This document shows positions 53,345-63,162 of a stretch of DNA of 64,000 bases, piece after piece (within the stretch, counting starts at the first letter, position 1; every line of letters begins with the position of its first letter). Under the pieces are notes generated by a model. The model had not been told where the DNA came from, searched no databases, and saw only the letters and a list, made by a program, of their open reading frames with translations. Made by a program: the position numbers and the translations under genes. The stretch is from assembly GCF_002850255.1 (NCBI RefSeq), contig NZ_CP022522.1, positions 1,411,001-1,475,000 of the forward strand. The letters run 5' to 3'. The stretch is from Pseudoalteromonas sp. NC201 (GTDB taxonomy: Bacteria; Pseudomonadota; Gammaproteobacteria; Enterobacterales; Alteromonadaceae).

Positions 53345-55432
53345 ATGAATCTAATGCTTGCATCCATGCTGCAACGAGGCAGTAACGAGGTTGATATTAA
53401 AGAAAAATCCCAAGATATGGATGCTGAGGGTTCTGAGGGGGGCTCTGGGTTTAGTGCTTTAATGGCTGAGTTAGCGGAACAAGAGAGTGCAAGCAAGCAG
53501 GTAATAGAATCTGCAGATCCAGTAACCTCAGATCTGGATACGCCAATAGATAGCGAAGTCGCATCAGATGATGCTCCGCAGTCTGATAGTAAAGCACAAG
53601 CCTCTTCTTCTAAGCTGCAAGGGGAAGTACCAACTTCTACTGTTAGCTACACAGACAAAGGTCAGGTAGTTGCGGACAAACCGCTTCCTGATCCCCCGGA
53701 TAATGACTTATATGCTCAGATCAACGCTGCAAAACAGCAGAGTACTTCATTGAGCCAAACCCCAACAGCAATTGCGCAATCAGTCAAAGAAGCATTGGGC
53801 AATGCTTCTGCGGCTGATGAAGAGGTTGTATCTAGCGATAGCGCACTATCTCAGGAGCAGCTACAAGACGAAGCCAGTCCACTCATTCGAGGGGGGAAAG
53901 GCCAAACTGAAAACGCCGGCACTAAGACAACCTCGTTATTACAGCAGGCAACTTCTTTGGACAGCCAAGACTCAGAAGGTGAGGTTGCTAAACCTTCGTT
54001 ATTGAATGACAGTTCAGAAGCTAAAGAACAAACATTACAGCCTAAGTTGCAAAAGGATACTAGCACTCAAGCCTTGGTTACCAATACAAACATAGAAAAA
54101 CGGGATCCAAGCGCTAATAAGCCAGTCGAGTCTCAAGTTGAAAGTGAGTCTGAAACCGCGCAACAGAAAGAACTCTTAGCCGCTAAGAAATCAGAGCTTG
54201 CTCAATCTGTTTCCTCATCTGAAGCTAAGCAATCAGAAACAAAGCAAATCATTTCTGAGGCGAGTACACAAACCGCGAAAGACAAAAACGCAGTAAGTAC
54301 AAAAAACACTACAGATGTGCAAACCATGGTAGAAAAGTTGACCGTACAGCAACAACAAGAATTAAAAGCCGTGATGGCTGGTAAGCTGGATATTTATGAT
54401 GCGTCACCAAGTGTACAAAAAGCCGTAGCTCAATTAATTGGTAAAGGTGTTGATATCGAAAATGTACAGCAATTTAAAGCATTTGTGCCATCCTCTGTCG
54501 TAACACAAACTTCAACAAACACCCCGCAAGAAGCTGCTACGGATGTTAAAGATACTACCCAAGCGTCTTTTAATGTAAATAGCGCGCAAGAAAAGCCTAA
54601 CAATAGTGAGCAGCAGGCCGTGGTAGTTAAAGAGGGTGAACGTGCTGAAAAAAATATAGCTGTGAATAAATTGACTAGCGATGAAAAGTTAGCAGTAGAG
54701 AAGCAAAGTTCAGAAAAACAGAACTTAGAAAAGCAAATAAGTGAAAAGGTAGTTGATAAAGAAAATAGTAAGCTGATGCAAGCGGAAGCAAGCATCGCGA
54801 AAGAGGCGGTTAAAAATGAGCGTCAATCGGCTAATACTGCAGCAGCGATACCAAATCAAGTTAAGCCTGAAGCAAGTCCTGTAAGTATATCGCAAGACAC
54901 TAGCTCACTAAACCAAACACTGAAAGAAGTTCAGCAAATTCAACAGTCTCAGCCAACAAACCAAAGCACAACACAGACAAAGCAAGCGACAGATGCTAAT
55001 CTTCAACAGGCGATTAACATAGCACGTCAAGATGCCGCTAAAGAGCTGCATCAACGGGTAGGGTTGATGCTTAACCTTAACAATAAGGAAGCTGAGATTC
55101 GCTTAGACCCGCCAGAGCTTGGGGCGATGCAAATTCGAATAAAAAGCGATGCAGAGCAGGCTCAAGTGAATATTGTGGTGCAAAATCAGCAAGCTAAAGA
55201 ATTGCTAGAGCAATCACTGCCAAGACTAAGAGAAATGTTAGCTGAGCAGGGTATTGAACTGGGTGACAGCCAAATATCACATCAGCAAGGTGGAAATACT
55301 GAATCAGAGTCGCAAACTGCTGGTGGCAATACGAGTGGACAGCAAACTCTAGGTGATGAATCGGGGGTTTCTGACAATCCACAACCATCACAAAAGAGAA
55401 ATACTGATTCTGCAATAGATTACTATGCCTAA
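53345..55432 (+). CDS. fliK: Flagellar hook-length control protein FliK
   Basis: 695 aa, long compared with the 400-aa enteric protein but usual for Vibrio/Pseudoalteromonas relatives. It is the secreted molecular ruler that triggers FlhB substrate switching. The first about 560 residues are low complexity, very rich in Gln, Lys, Glu, Ser and Ala (KQSSEKQNLEKQISEKVVDK). The C-terminal Flg_hook domain is conserved: LNNKEAEIRLDPPELGAMQI, RIKSDAEQAQVNIVVQNQQA and LEQSLPRLREMLAEQGIELG. The tail is Gly/Ser/Gln-rich. Confidence 0.95.
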   Translation: MNLMLASMLQRGSNEVDIKEKSQDMDAEGSEGGSGFSALMAELAEQESASKQVIESADPVTSDLDTPIDSEVASDDAPQSDSKAQASSSKLQGEVPTSTVSYTDKGQVVADKPLPDPPDNDLYAQINAAKQQSTSLSQTPTAIAQSVKEALGNASAADEEVVSSDSALSQEQLQDEASPLIRGGKGQTENAGTKTTSLLQQATSLDSQDSEGEVAKPSLLNDSSEAKEQTLQPKLQKDTSTQALVTNTNIEKRDPSANKPVESQVESESETAQQKELLAAKKSELAQSVSSSEAKQSETKQIISEASTQTAKDKNAVSTKNTTDVQTMVEKLTVQQQQELKAVMAGKLDIYDASPSVQKAVAQLIGKGVDIENVQQFKAFVPSSVVTQTSTNTPQEAATDVKDTTQASFNVNSAQEKPNNSEQQAVVVKEGERAEKNIAVNKLTSDEKLAVEKQSSEKQNLEKQISEKVVDKENSKLMQAEASIAKEAVKNERQSANTAAAIPNQVKPEASPVSISQDTSSLNQTLKEVQQIQQSQPTNQSTTQTKQATDANLQQAINIARQDAAKELHQRVGLMLNLNNKEAEIRLDPPELGAMQIRIKSDAEQAQVNIVVQNQQAKELLEQSLPRLREMLAEQGIELGDSQISHQQGGNTESESQTAGGNTSGQQTLGDESGVSDNPQPSQKRNTDSAIDYYA

Positions 55433-55475
55433 CACCTGCTATTATTGTAATTAATAAAGATCATAAGGGCTTGCT

Positions 55476-56000
55476 ATGGCTGAAGAAACCGACTTAGAAA
55501 TAGAAGAAACGGGTGGTTCCAAGAAAAAGCTGATTATCATTATTGTCGCTGCGGTATTGGTGCTCGGCGGTGTCGCAGGATTTTTCTTATTTTCAGGCTC
55601 AGATGCGCCAGAAGAATCCTTAGCAGAAGAAACGACAGCAAGCGAAGTTAAAGCGGAGCAAGGTAGCGCTGCGCAAATGGGGAGTGCACTGTACGTTGCC
55701 ATGCCCCGTCCCTTTGTTTTCAATGTACCTGGTGCAAGTCGCGATAGAATTGTGCAAATTAAAGTTCAGCTGCTGGTTCGCGGTGATGTTAATGAAGAAG
55801 TAGCAAAGAAGCATATTCCCTTGATTGAAGGTACTTTACTTAGCGTGTTTTCAACGACTACCGCTGATGAGTTAAGCACAAGTGCAGGTAAAGAAACTTT
55901 GCGCTTAACGGCGCTAGATAAAGTCCAAGCTGCGATGGAAGGGGTTGAAGGTAGCAAAGTAATCGAGCGTGTGTTGTTTACTGGCTTTGTAATGCAATAA
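55476..56000 (+). CDS. fliL: Flagellar basal body-associated protein FliL
   Basis: 174 aa. It is an inner-membrane protein supporting stator function. A single N-terminal membrane helix at about 18-38 (KLIIIIVAAVLVLGGVAGFF) is preceded by an acidic cytoplasmic tail, followed by a periplasmic domain (YVAMPRPFVFNVPGASRDRI, RVLFTGFVMQ at the end). It starts 43 bases after fliK, with fliM 10 bases downstream. Confidence 0.96.
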   Translation: MAEETDLEIEETGGSKKKLIIIIVAAVLVLGGVAGFFLFSGSDAPEESLAEETTASEVKAEQGSAAQMGSALYVAMPRPFVFNVPGASRDRIVQIKVQLLVRGDVNEEVAKKHIPLIEGTLLSVFSTTTADELSTSAGKETLRLTALDKVQAAMEGVEGSKVIERVLFTGFVMQ

Positions 56001-56010
56001 GGTAGTATTT

Positions 56011-57105
56011 GTGAGCGATTTATTATCCCAAGACGAAATTGATGCGCTACTCCATGGTGTAGATGAAGTCGAAGAAGACGAAATCGGTGATAGTGGTGAC
56101 GGCGAAGGCGCTGGTGCCTTACAGTATGACTTTTCGTCTCAAGATAGGATTGTGCGTGGGCGGATGCCGACGCTTGAAATCGTTAATGAACGATTTGCCC
56201 GCCATATGCGGATAAGCCTTTTCAACATGATGCGCCGCACCGCTGAAGTGTCTATCAATGGTGTGCAAATGCTTAAGTTTGGCGAGTATATTCATACTCT
56301 ATTCGTTCCTACCAGCTTGAATATGGTGCGCTTTAGGCCACTAAAAGGTACTGGCCTGATAACCATGGAAGCCCGGTTGGTTTTTATCCTTGTAGACAAC
56401 TTTTTTGGTGGAGATGGTCGTTATCATGCCAAGATCGAGGGGCGTGAGTTTACACCAACAGAACGTCGTATCGTACAGATGCTACTTAAGATCATCTTTG
56501 AAGATTATAAAGAAGCCTGGGCACCGGTTATGGATGTGTCGTTTGAATATCTTGACTCCGAGGTTAACCCCGCGATGGCGAATATTGTATCGCCAACTGA
56601 AGTGGTAGTGATTAGCTCTTTTCATATTGAATTAGATGGTGGAGGGGGCGATTTCCATATTTCATTGCCTTACTCTATGTTGGAACCTATTCGAGAGTTA
56701 CTCGATGCCGGTGTTCAATCAGATACTGAAGATACCGATCTGCGTTGGAGTAAAGCGCTTCGTGATGAGATTATGGATGTTGAAGTTGAGATTTCTTCCC
56801 AGTTACTGGAAGTTGACTTATCACTTGAGCAAATAATGAAACTTCAAGCTGGTGATGTTATTCCTGTGGAAATGCCAGAGCATGTCACCGTATTTGTAGA
56901 AGAGCTGCCAACCTTCAGAGCTAAAATGGGTCGTTCTCGTGACAATGTTGCTTTACAGATCAGTGAAAAAATTAAACGGCCAGAATCAGTGAAGTCTGAG
57001 CTTCATGTGTTTACCAAAGGTGGTAAAAAACTCGATTCAGATGCTGAGCTGGCAGAATTAGAAGAAGATCTGCATCTTTCCGAAGGTGTGGATTTAGATT
57101 GGTAG
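56011..57105 (+). CDS. fliM: Flagellar motor switch protein FliM
   Basis: 364 aa with a GTG start (aaggtag upstream). It is a C-ring component that binds phosphorylated CheY. The N-terminus has the CheY-binding motif LLSQDEIDALLHG. The middle CheC-like domain has FARHMRISLFNMMRRTAEVS, GEYIHTLFVPTSLNMVRFRP and FFGGDGRYHAKIEGREFTPT. The C-terminal SpoA domain binds FliN. The order L-M-N is standard. Confidence 0.98.
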   Translation: MSDLLSQDEIDALLHGVDEVEEDEIGDSGDGEGAGALQYDFSSQDRIVRGRMPTLEIVNERFARHMRISLFNMMRRTAEVSINGVQMLKFGEYIHTLFVPTSLNMVRFRPLKGTGLITMEARLVFILVDNFFGGDGRYHAKIEGREFTPTERRIVQMLLKIIFEDYKEAWAPVMDVSFEYLDSEVNPAMANIVSPTEVVVISSFHIELDGGGGDFHISLPYSMLEPIRELLDAGVQSDTEDTDLRWSKALRDEIMDVEVEISSQLLEVDLSLEQIMKLQAGDVIPVEMPEHVTVFVEELPTFRAKMGRSRDNVALQISEKIKRPESVKSELHVFTKGGKKLDSDAELAELEEDLHLSEGVDLDW

Positions 57106-57177
57106 TCGTGAGGTTGTATAAGCAACGTCATGAGACTAATTATGGACAACAAATTAACTTAATCAGGTAGTAATCCA

Positions 57178-57576
57178 ATGAGCGATGATCAAGATACTAT
57201 GGACGAATGGGCGGCAGCACTAGCTGAAGCCGAAGGTGCCGAAGGTGGCAGTGAGCCAGAAGTTGCAGAGTTAGATGAACTCAAAGATTCAGCGCCTGCA
57301 TTATCGTCAGATGAAAAACGTAAACTCGATACCATTTTAGACATTCCAGTTACCATTTCGATGGAAGTTGGCCGCTCTAAAATTAATATTCGTAACTTAT
57401 TACAGCTAAATCAGGGCTCTGTTGTTGAGCTGGATCGAGTAGCTGGTGAACCACTAGATGTACTTGTTAACGGTACGTTGATTGCACACGGTGAAGTAGT
57501 TGTAGTAAACGACAAGTTTGGTATTCGCTTAACGGACGTTATTAGTCAGGTTGAGCGTATTAAAAAGCTACGTTAA
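57178..57576 (+). CDS. fliN: Flagellar motor switch protein FliN
   Basis: 132 aa, usual length. It completes the C ring with FliM. An acidic N-terminal extension (1 to about 45) is followed by the SpoA domain: ILDIPVTISMEVGRSKINIR, NLLQLNQGSVVELDRVAGEP, LDVLVNGTLIAHGEVVVVND and FGIRLTDVISQVERIKKLR, all hallmark FliN. Its stop overlaps the fliO start by 1 base (TAATG). Confidence 0.98.
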   Translation: MSDDQDTMDEWAAALAEAEGAEGGSEPEVAELDELKDSAPALSSDEKRKLDTILDIPVTISMEVGRSKINIRNLLQLNQGSVVELDRVAGEPLDVLVNGTLIAHGEVVVVNDKFGIRLTDVISQVERIKKLR

Positions 57577-58034
57577 TGCGCTGGGGTTGGTGTGTAGCTT
57601 TGTGTGGCTCCGCTTCATACGCGAGTGCTGCCGTTGCAACGACTTCAGGAGTAGTACCTAAGTCTTCTGTAGGGGCAGGTACTGCGGGGTTAAGCTCGGA
57701 ACTACTCTCCATGGGATTGTCCTTGGTGTTGGTGATCGTACTTATTCTGGGGTTAGCATTTGTGCTGAAGCGTTTAAATCCCAACATCGTAAACCAAAAG
57801 GACTTTAAGGTGATCCGCAGTATATCGCTCGGTACGAAAGAACGCTTGCTGGTTGTAGAGTTGGATGATAAACAGCATTTACTCGGAGTAACACCAAATA
57901 ATATCAATTATTTATATCAGCTAGAAACACCACTGGATGATGTTAGCCGAACGCCATTTGCAAATGAGCTACAAAAGTTTTTAACGGGAAAAGGGCAAGT
58001 AGCCAATAACCAAAATAAGAAAAGCCATGACTAG
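57576..58034 (+). CDS. fliO: Flagellar export gate assembly protein FliO
   Basis: 152 aa. It helps assemble the FliP-Q-R export gate. The N-terminus is hydrophobic and signal-like ([18 protein letters not shown]), followed by a second membrane helix at about 47-65 ([20 protein letters not shown]). The cytoplasmic domain has [20 protein letters not shown] and [18 protein letters not shown], typical of FliO. It overlaps fliP by 8 bases. Confidence 0.93.
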   Translation: MRWGWCVALCGSASYASAAVATTSGVVPKSSVGAGTAGLSSELLSMGLSLVLVIVLILGLAFVLKRLNPNIVNQKDFKVIRSISLGTKERLLVVELDDKQHLLGVTPNNINYLYQLETPLDDVSRTPFANELQKFLTGKGQVANNQNKKSHD

Positions 58035-58764
58035 ATTGCTGATACTCTGTTTATTACTGTTTTCTGGGGTAGCTTCTGCAGAAGGGATAGAAGCAATAAA
58101 CGTTACAACAAACCCTGATGGCTCGCAAGAGTACTCAGTGACACTTCAAGTGCTCGCCATTATGACGGCGCTGAGTTTTATTCCAGCCGCTGTTATCATG
58201 ATGACTTCGTTTACTCGAATAATTGTTGTACTTGCGATTTTGAGACAAGCGATTGGTCTACAGCAATCGCCATCGAATCAAATTTTACTCGGTTTATCGT
58301 TGTTTTTGACGCTATTTATAATGGCACCTATATTTTCGCAGATAAATGATGAAGCGGTGCAGCCATATATAAAAGAAGAAATCACATCAATCCAAGCACT
58401 TGAACGTGCCAAAGAACCCATGAAAGCTTTCATGTTGTCACAAACCCGAATTAAAGACCTGGAAACCTTTGCTAAAATAGCGGGCTATGACAAGCTTGAT
58501 AGCCCTGAGGATACGCCGTTTATCGTTATTATTCCGGCCTTCGTTACATCTGAGCTGCAAACGGCTTTTATTATCGGCTTTATGTTCTTTATTCCATTTT
58601 TGATAGTCGACTTAGTTGTAGCCAGTGTCTTGATGGCCATGGGTATGATGATGTTATCGCCAATGATAGTTTCCTTGCCGTTTAAGATTATGCTTTTTGT
58701 GCTCGTCGACGGTTGGAGTTTGGTCATGGGGACACTGGCCAGAAGCTTCGGATTGGGGGTGTAA
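58027..58764 (+). CDS. fliP: Flagellar biosynthesis protein FliP
   Basis: 245 aa, standard length. It forms the T3SS export gate with FliQ and FliR. It has a cleavable signal ([18 protein letters not shown]), then the membrane helices and FliP signature blocks [60 protein letters not shown] and [20 protein letters not shown]. The fliQ start is 2 bases after its stop. Confidence 0.98.
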   Translation: MTRLLILCLLLFSGVASAEGIEAINVTTNPDGSQEYSVTLQVLAIMTALSFIPAAVIMMTSFTRIIVVLAILRQAIGLQQSPSNQILLGLSLFLTLFIMAPIFSQINDEAVQPYIKEEITSIQALERAKEPMKAFMLSQTRIKDLETFAKIAGYDKLDSPEDTPFIVIIPAFVTSELQTAFIIGFMFFIPFLIVDLVVASVLMAMGMMMLSPMIVSLPFKIMLFVLVDGWSLVMGTLARSFGLGV

Positions 58765-58765
58765 T

Positions 58766-59035
58766 GTGGAACCAGAAGTCTTTGTCGATATCTTAAGTGA
58801 TGCATTGTTTTTAGTCATCAAGCTGGTGGCGGCGATTGTAGTACCTGGGCTTCTAGTTGGTTTAGTTGTTGCTGTGTTTCAAGCTGCAACATCAATTAAC
58901 GAGCAAACATTAAGCTTTTTACCGCGTTTAATTATCACGATTCTGGCCCTTATTTTTGGTGGCCATTGGTTAACTCAAGAACTGATGGACTATTTTAACC
59001 TCGTGGTTATGCGAATTCCTGAAATCGCAGGTTAG
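58766..59035 (+). CDS. fliQ: Flagellar biosynthesis protein FliQ
   Basis: 89 aa, the exact FliQ length, from a GTG at 58766 (VEPEVFVDILSDALFLVIKL), preceded by TTGGGGGT 6 bases upstream. An in-frame ATG at 58697 lies inside fliP and would give a non-homologous extension. Two membrane helices (about 14-38 and 48-70) contain VVPGLLVGLVVAVFQAATSI and NEQTLSFLPRLIITILALIF, the family signature. Confidence 0.97.
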   Translation: MEPEVFVDILSDALFLVIKLVAAIVVPGLLVGLVVAVFQAATSINEQTLSFLPRLIITILALIFGGHWLTQELMDYFNLVVMRIPEIAG

Positions 59036-59037
59036 CC

Positions 59038-59817
59038 ATGGAGTTCACCTTTGCGGTAATCATGCAGTGGCTAAGTGATTTTTTACTTCCACTGGTGCGG
59101 ATAAGCTCAATGATAATGGTAATGGCGGGGCTTGGGGCACAAAGTGTGCCGGCTCGAATTAAGTTTGCGCTCGCTGTGGTTGTTACTTTCGCCGTGGTGC
59201 CCGTTTTGCCCAAATCAGAATTTACCGATTTGTTCTCCTTTTCGATGATTTTGGTTGTTATTCAAGAAATGATGACCGGAGTCGCAATTGGTTTTGGCTC
59301 TCTATTGCTTTTAAATACTTTTATCATTGCGGGTCAAATCCTTGCTATGCAAACAGGTCTTGGTTTCGCATCTGTTGTTGACCCTGCCAATGGATTAAGT
59401 GTCCCAGCAGTTGGTCAGTTCTATTTAATATTAGCGACATTACTGTTTTTTGTTTATAACGGTCACCTGATGATGATACAAATGGTAGTGTATAGCTTCG
59501 AAAGCTTTCCCATAGCAGGTAATTGGTGGGTGGTAGATAATTTTTGGAGAATCGTTAATTGGGGGGGCTGGATGTTTTCTACGGCACTGGCTCTTGCATT
59601 AGCTCCATTAACGGCAATGTTGGTTATCAATATCTCGTTTGGGATCATGACCAGAGCTGCACCTCAGATGAATATTTTCTCTGTAGGGTTTGCTTTTACG
59701 CTGGTTGCAGGTCTTACCATTATTTGGGCGACACTGGGTAACTTCTTAGCACAATTTGAGTTTCAATGGCTCAAAATGACGGAGCTGATGTGCGATCTAA
59801 TTGGTTGTACGGTTTAG
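59038..59817 (+). CDS. fliR: Flagellar biosynthesis protein FliR
   Basis: 259 aa, usual length. It is an export gate component with about six membrane helices. FliR features: SSMIMVMAGLGAQSVPARIK, EMMTGVAIGFGSLLLLNTFI, IAGQILAMQTGLGFASVVDP and NISFGIMTRAAPQMNIFSVG. It starts 2 bases after fliQ, and flhB follows 9 bases after its stop. Confidence 0.97.
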   Translation: MEFTFAVIMQWLSDFLLPLVRISSMIMVMAGLGAQSVPARIKFALAVVVTFAVVPVLPKSEFTDLFSFSMILVVIQEMMTGVAIGFGSLLLLNTFIIAGQILAMQTGLGFASVVDPANGLSVPAVGQFYLILATLLFFVYNGHLMMIQMVVYSFESFPIAGNWWVVDNFWRIVNWGGWMFSTALALALAPLTAMLVINISFGIMTRAAPQMNIFSVGFAFTLVAGLTIIWATLGNFLAQFEFQWLKMTELMCDLIGCTV

Positions 59818-59826
59818 GAGTTTGAA

Positions 59827-60957
59827 ATGGCAGAAGATTCAGGTCAAGAACGCACCGAAGAACCCACCTCCAAGAAGATAAGTGATGCGAGGAGTAAAGG
59901 CCAGGTAGCCCGTTCAAAGGAGTTGGGGACTACGTTTGTCTTGTTGTTTTCTGCTATCGCTTTACTGATGTATGGTCCTGGTATAGGGAAGGCGCTTTAC
60001 AACGTGATGGGGCGAATGTTGTCGCTTAATCGCAATGAAACCTACGATACAACCAAAATGTTTGCTGTGTGGGGGGATATTGGCGCTGAGCTGTTATTCC
60101 CAATGGCTATGTTCGTTTTTATTATCGCAATTGCTGGAATAGTGGGGAATACGTTACTCGGTGGCTTTAACTTTTCTTGGCAAGCGGCCGCACCTAAAGC
60201 AAGTAAAATGTCACCTATGAAGGGACTGAAGCGAATGTTGGGCCCACAAGCGGCCATTGAGTTATTGAAGTCAGTTCTTAAGTTTGTATTGGTAGCAGGT
60301 TTTGCAATCTTGCTTATCAATATGTATTTTAATGAAATATTGCACTTGAGTATTGAACAAATCCCATCGAGTATAGAGCATGCGTTAGAAATCATTGCGT
60401 GGATGTTCTTAGCACTTAGTTGCACCATGATCATTATTTCAGCGATTGATGCCCCTTATCAAAGCTACAATCACCATAAACAGCTTAAAATGACGCTACA
60501 GGAAGTCAAGGATGAATATAAAAACTCAGAAGGTGATCCGCAAATAAAAGCGCGGATCCGCCGCACGCAAAGAGAAATGTCGCAACGACGTATGATGCAA
60601 GATGTACCCGATGCCGATGTTGTTGTGACTAACCCCACTCACTATTCGGTTGCGCTTAAATACGATACTGAACGAGCGGGGGCGCCTATTGTTATTGCAA
60701 AAGGGGTTGATGAGCTTGCGATGCAAATTAGAAAAATAGCCAAAGGAAATGAAGTACCGATTGTGGAGTCACCTGTATTGACTCGTTCACTTTATCATAC
60801 AACCGAAGTCGGTGATCAAATCCCTGAACAATTGTTTACCGCGGTTGCACAGGTACTTGCCTATGTATTTCAGCTAAATCGTTTTCAAAAGGGCAAAGGG
60901 AAAAGACCCGTTGCACTTACTCGAGATTTACCAATCCCAGACGACTTGAAGCACTAA
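59827..60957 (+). CDS. flhB: Flagellar biosynthesis protein FlhB
   Basis: 376 aa, standard length. It is the export-switch protein whose autocleavage changes specificity from rod/hook to filament substrates. N-terminal basic cytoplasmic tail (EPTSKKISDARSKGQVARSK), four membrane helices, and the cleavage motif NPTH at residues 269-272 (VVTNPTHYSVALKYDTERAG). The FlhB C-terminal domain has IVIAKGVDELAMQIRKIAKG and SPVLTRSLYHTTEVGDQIPE. FliK above is its partner. Confidence 0.98.
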   Translation: MAEDSGQERTEEPTSKKISDARSKGQVARSKELGTTFVLLFSAIALLMYGPGIGKALYNVMGRMLSLNRNETYDTTKMFAVWGDIGAELLFPMAMFVFIIAIAGIVGNTLLGGFNFSWQAAAPKASKMSPMKGLKRMLGPQAAIELLKSVLKFVLVAGFAILLINMYFNEILHLSIEQIPSSIEHALEIIAWMFLALSCTMIIISAIDAPYQSYNHHKQLKMTLQEVKDEYKNSEGDPQIKARIRRTQREMSQRRMMQDVPDADVVVTNPTHYSVALKYDTERAGAPIVIAKGVDELAMQIRKIAKGNEVPIVESPVLTRSLYHTTEVGDQIPEQLFTAVAQVLAYVFQLNRFQKGKGKRPVALTRDLPIPDDLKH

Positions 60958-60985
60958 AATTGCTCTTATAAAAATAAGCTATTAA

Positions 60986-61003
60986 TTGGAACGCATATTG
61001 CAT
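60986..61003 (+). promoter_or_regulatory. Sigma-54 promoter upstream of flhA
   Basis: TTGGAACG-CATA-TTGCAT has GG at 60988-60989 and GC at 61000-61001, exact 10-base spacing, 38 bases before the flhA ATG. It would start a flhA-flhF (and further) transcript, a known RpoN/FlrA target arrangement in Vibrio. Confidence 0.87.
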
Positions 61004-61040
61004 TTGTTGCTATGTGTCAATTTTTTGCTTGTGTTAAGTT

Positions 61041-63143
61041 ATGGAATTTAAAGCGGTTTTACAACAACTCAATCGAGATAAAAAAGAATATGCTAAAGGT
61101 GTGGGTACTCCATTGTTGGTGCTTGCAGCACTTGGCATGGTTATTCTGCCGCTACCTCCTTTTTTGCTTGATATTCTATTTTCCTTCAACATTGCATTGG
61201 CACTTGTGGTGCTATTGGTGACTGTTTATACCTTGAAGCCACTTGAATTTGGTATGTTTCCGGCGGTACTACTGATCGCGACTATCATGCGATTGGCACT
61301 AAACGTAGCGAGTACTCGCGTCGTATTACTTGAAGGTCATAATGGTGGTGATGCGGCAGGTAAGGTGATCGAAGCCTTTGGTAGTGTTGTTATTGGTGGC
61401 AACTACGCTGTCGGTTTAGTTGTATTCCTTATCCTTATTATTATTAACTTTGTCGTAATTACCAAAGGTGCGGGCCGTATTTCTGAGGTGTCTGCGCGTT
61501 TCACCCTTGATGCTATGCCAGGTAAGCAAATGGCCATTGATGCGGACTTAAATGCCGGTTTTATCTCTGCAGATGACGCCCGGGCTCGCCGTGAAGAAGT
61601 GACTCGAGAAGCCGATTTTTACGGTTCAATGGACGGTGCAAGTAAATTCGTTAAAGGTGATGCTATCGCAGGTATCGTGATCCTTGCTATTAATATAATA
61701 GGTGGCCTTTTCGTTGGGATGATCCAGCATGATTTAAGCTTTGGTCACGCGATGGAAGTTTATACCATGCTGACGATTGGTGACGGTCTGGTCGCGCAAA
61801 TTCCTTCTCTTTTACTCTCAATTGGTACTGCAATTGTCGTAACGCGTCAAAATGAATCGCACAACATGGGCGATCAGTTTAAAAACCAACTGGGTAATGA
61901 AAAATCGCTGGCTATTGCTTCAGGTATTTTGATCACCATGGGACTCGTTCCTGGCATGCCACATGTTGCCTTCTTAGGGTTAGGTGTATTACTTGGCTAT
62001 ATAGCCTATTACACAAGTCAGCAAAAGAAAAAGGCGGAAATCGAAAAGGCGGAACAAGCTGCCAAAGGACCTGCTACCAAAGGAGGCCATCAACAAGATC
62101 AAAAAGAGCTTGGTTGGGATGATGTACAACCTGTTGATGTGATTGGTTTAGAGGTAGGTTATCGCCTAATCCCTCTAGTTGACCAAGCCCAAGGCGGGGA
62201 GCTTCTCAGTCGTATTAAAGGGGTGCGTAAAAAGCTATCTCAGGAACTGGGCTTTTTAGTACCGCCGGTACATATTCGCGATAACCTAGAATTAGATCCA
62301 AATGCATACAATATTACTTTAATGGGAGTTGGCTCAGGAACCGGTGAGTTGAAGCATGGCGATGAGCTCGCAATTAACCCAGGGCAGGTGTTTGGGCCGA
62401 TTAAAGGCATAGAGACTAAAGACCCTGCATTTGGCTTAGATGCAGTATGGATTAAACCAGATCAAAAAGATGAAGCGCATTCACTTGGCTATACAGTAGT
62501 AGATGCTGCAACTGTGGTGGCAACACACATTAGTCAATTATTGACGAATAATGCGTCACTATTGCTTGGTCATGAAGAAGTTCAAAATCTATTAGACATG
62601 CTTGCGAAAAGTCACCCTAGATTAGTTGAAGGCTTAGTGCCTGATATTTTACCACTCACTACCGTAGTAAAAGTACTACAAAATCTGCTTAATGAAGGCG
62701 TTGCAATTCGAGATATGCGCTCGATTGTACAAACCTTAGTTGAGTACGGACCACGTAGCCAAGACCCTGATGTATTAACGGCTGCGGTAAGAATTTCATT
62801 ACGCAGATTGATTGTTCAAGATGCCGTTGGAAGCGAAGAAGAGATTCCTGTCATAACATTGGCGCCTGAGTTGGAACAGATGTTGCATCAGTCACTTCAG
62901 AACGCAGGTGATGAGGGGGCAGGTATTGAACCTGGCTTGGCTGAGAGGCTTCAAGAATCATTAAGAGAAGCACATCACAACCAAGAAATGCTAGGGGAGC
63001 CGTCCATCTTATTAACCTCAGGTATGTTAAGAAGTGTACTGTCTCGATTTGTTAAACATACAATTCCAGGTCTTCGAGTGATGTCATATCAAGAAGTGCC
63101 GGAAGAAAGACAAATTAAGATAGTGAGCTCGGTTGGACAATAG
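61041..63143 (+). CDS. flhA: Flagellar export gate protein FlhA
   Basis: 700 aa, standard length. It has eight predicted N-terminal membrane helices (about 20-310) and a large cytoplasmic docking domain for chaperone-substrate complexes. Signatures: MFPAVLLIATIMRLALNVAS, STRVVLLEGHNGGDAAGKVI (FHIPEP region), FTLDAMPGKQMAIDADLNAG and DDARARREEVTREADFYGSM. The C-terminal half includes IGLEVGYRLIPLVDQAQGGE and SRFVKHTIPGLRVMSYQEVP. The ribosome site is weak (gttaag). Confidence 0.98.
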   Translation: MEFKAVLQQLNRDKKEYAKGVGTPLLVLAALGMVILPLPPFLLDILFSFNIALALVVLLVTVYTLKPLEFGMFPAVLLIATIMRLALNVASTRVVLLEGHNGGDAAGKVIEAFGSVVIGGNYAVGLVVFLILIIINFVVITKGAGRISEVSARFTLDAMPGKQMAIDADLNAGFISADDARARREEVTREADFYGSMDGASKFVKGDAIAGIVILAINIIGGLFVGMIQHDLSFGHAMEVYTMLTIGDGLVAQIPSLLLSIGTAIVVTRQNESHNMGDQFKNQLGNEKSLAIASGILITMGLVPGMPHVAFLGLGVLLGYIAYYTSQQKKKAEIEKAEQAAKGPATKGGHQQDQKELGWDDVQPVDVIGLEVGYRLIPLVDQAQGGELLSRIKGVRKKLSQELGFLVPPVHIRDNLELDPNAYNITLMGVGSGTGELKHGDELAINPGQVFGPIKGIETKDPAFGLDAVWIKPDQKDEAHSLGYTVVDAATVVATHISQLLTNNASLLLGHEEVQNLLDMLAKSHPRLVEGLVPDILPLTTVVKVLQNLLNEGVAIRDMRSIVQTLVEYGPRSQDPDVLTAAVRISLRRLIVQDAVGSEEEIPVITLAPELEQMLHQSLQNAGDEGAGIEPGLAERLQESLREAHHNQEMLGEPSILLTSGMLRSVLSRFVKHTIPGLRVMSYQEVPEERQIKIVSSVGQ

Positions 63144-63162
63144 AGGATAAAGGGGCTGTAAC

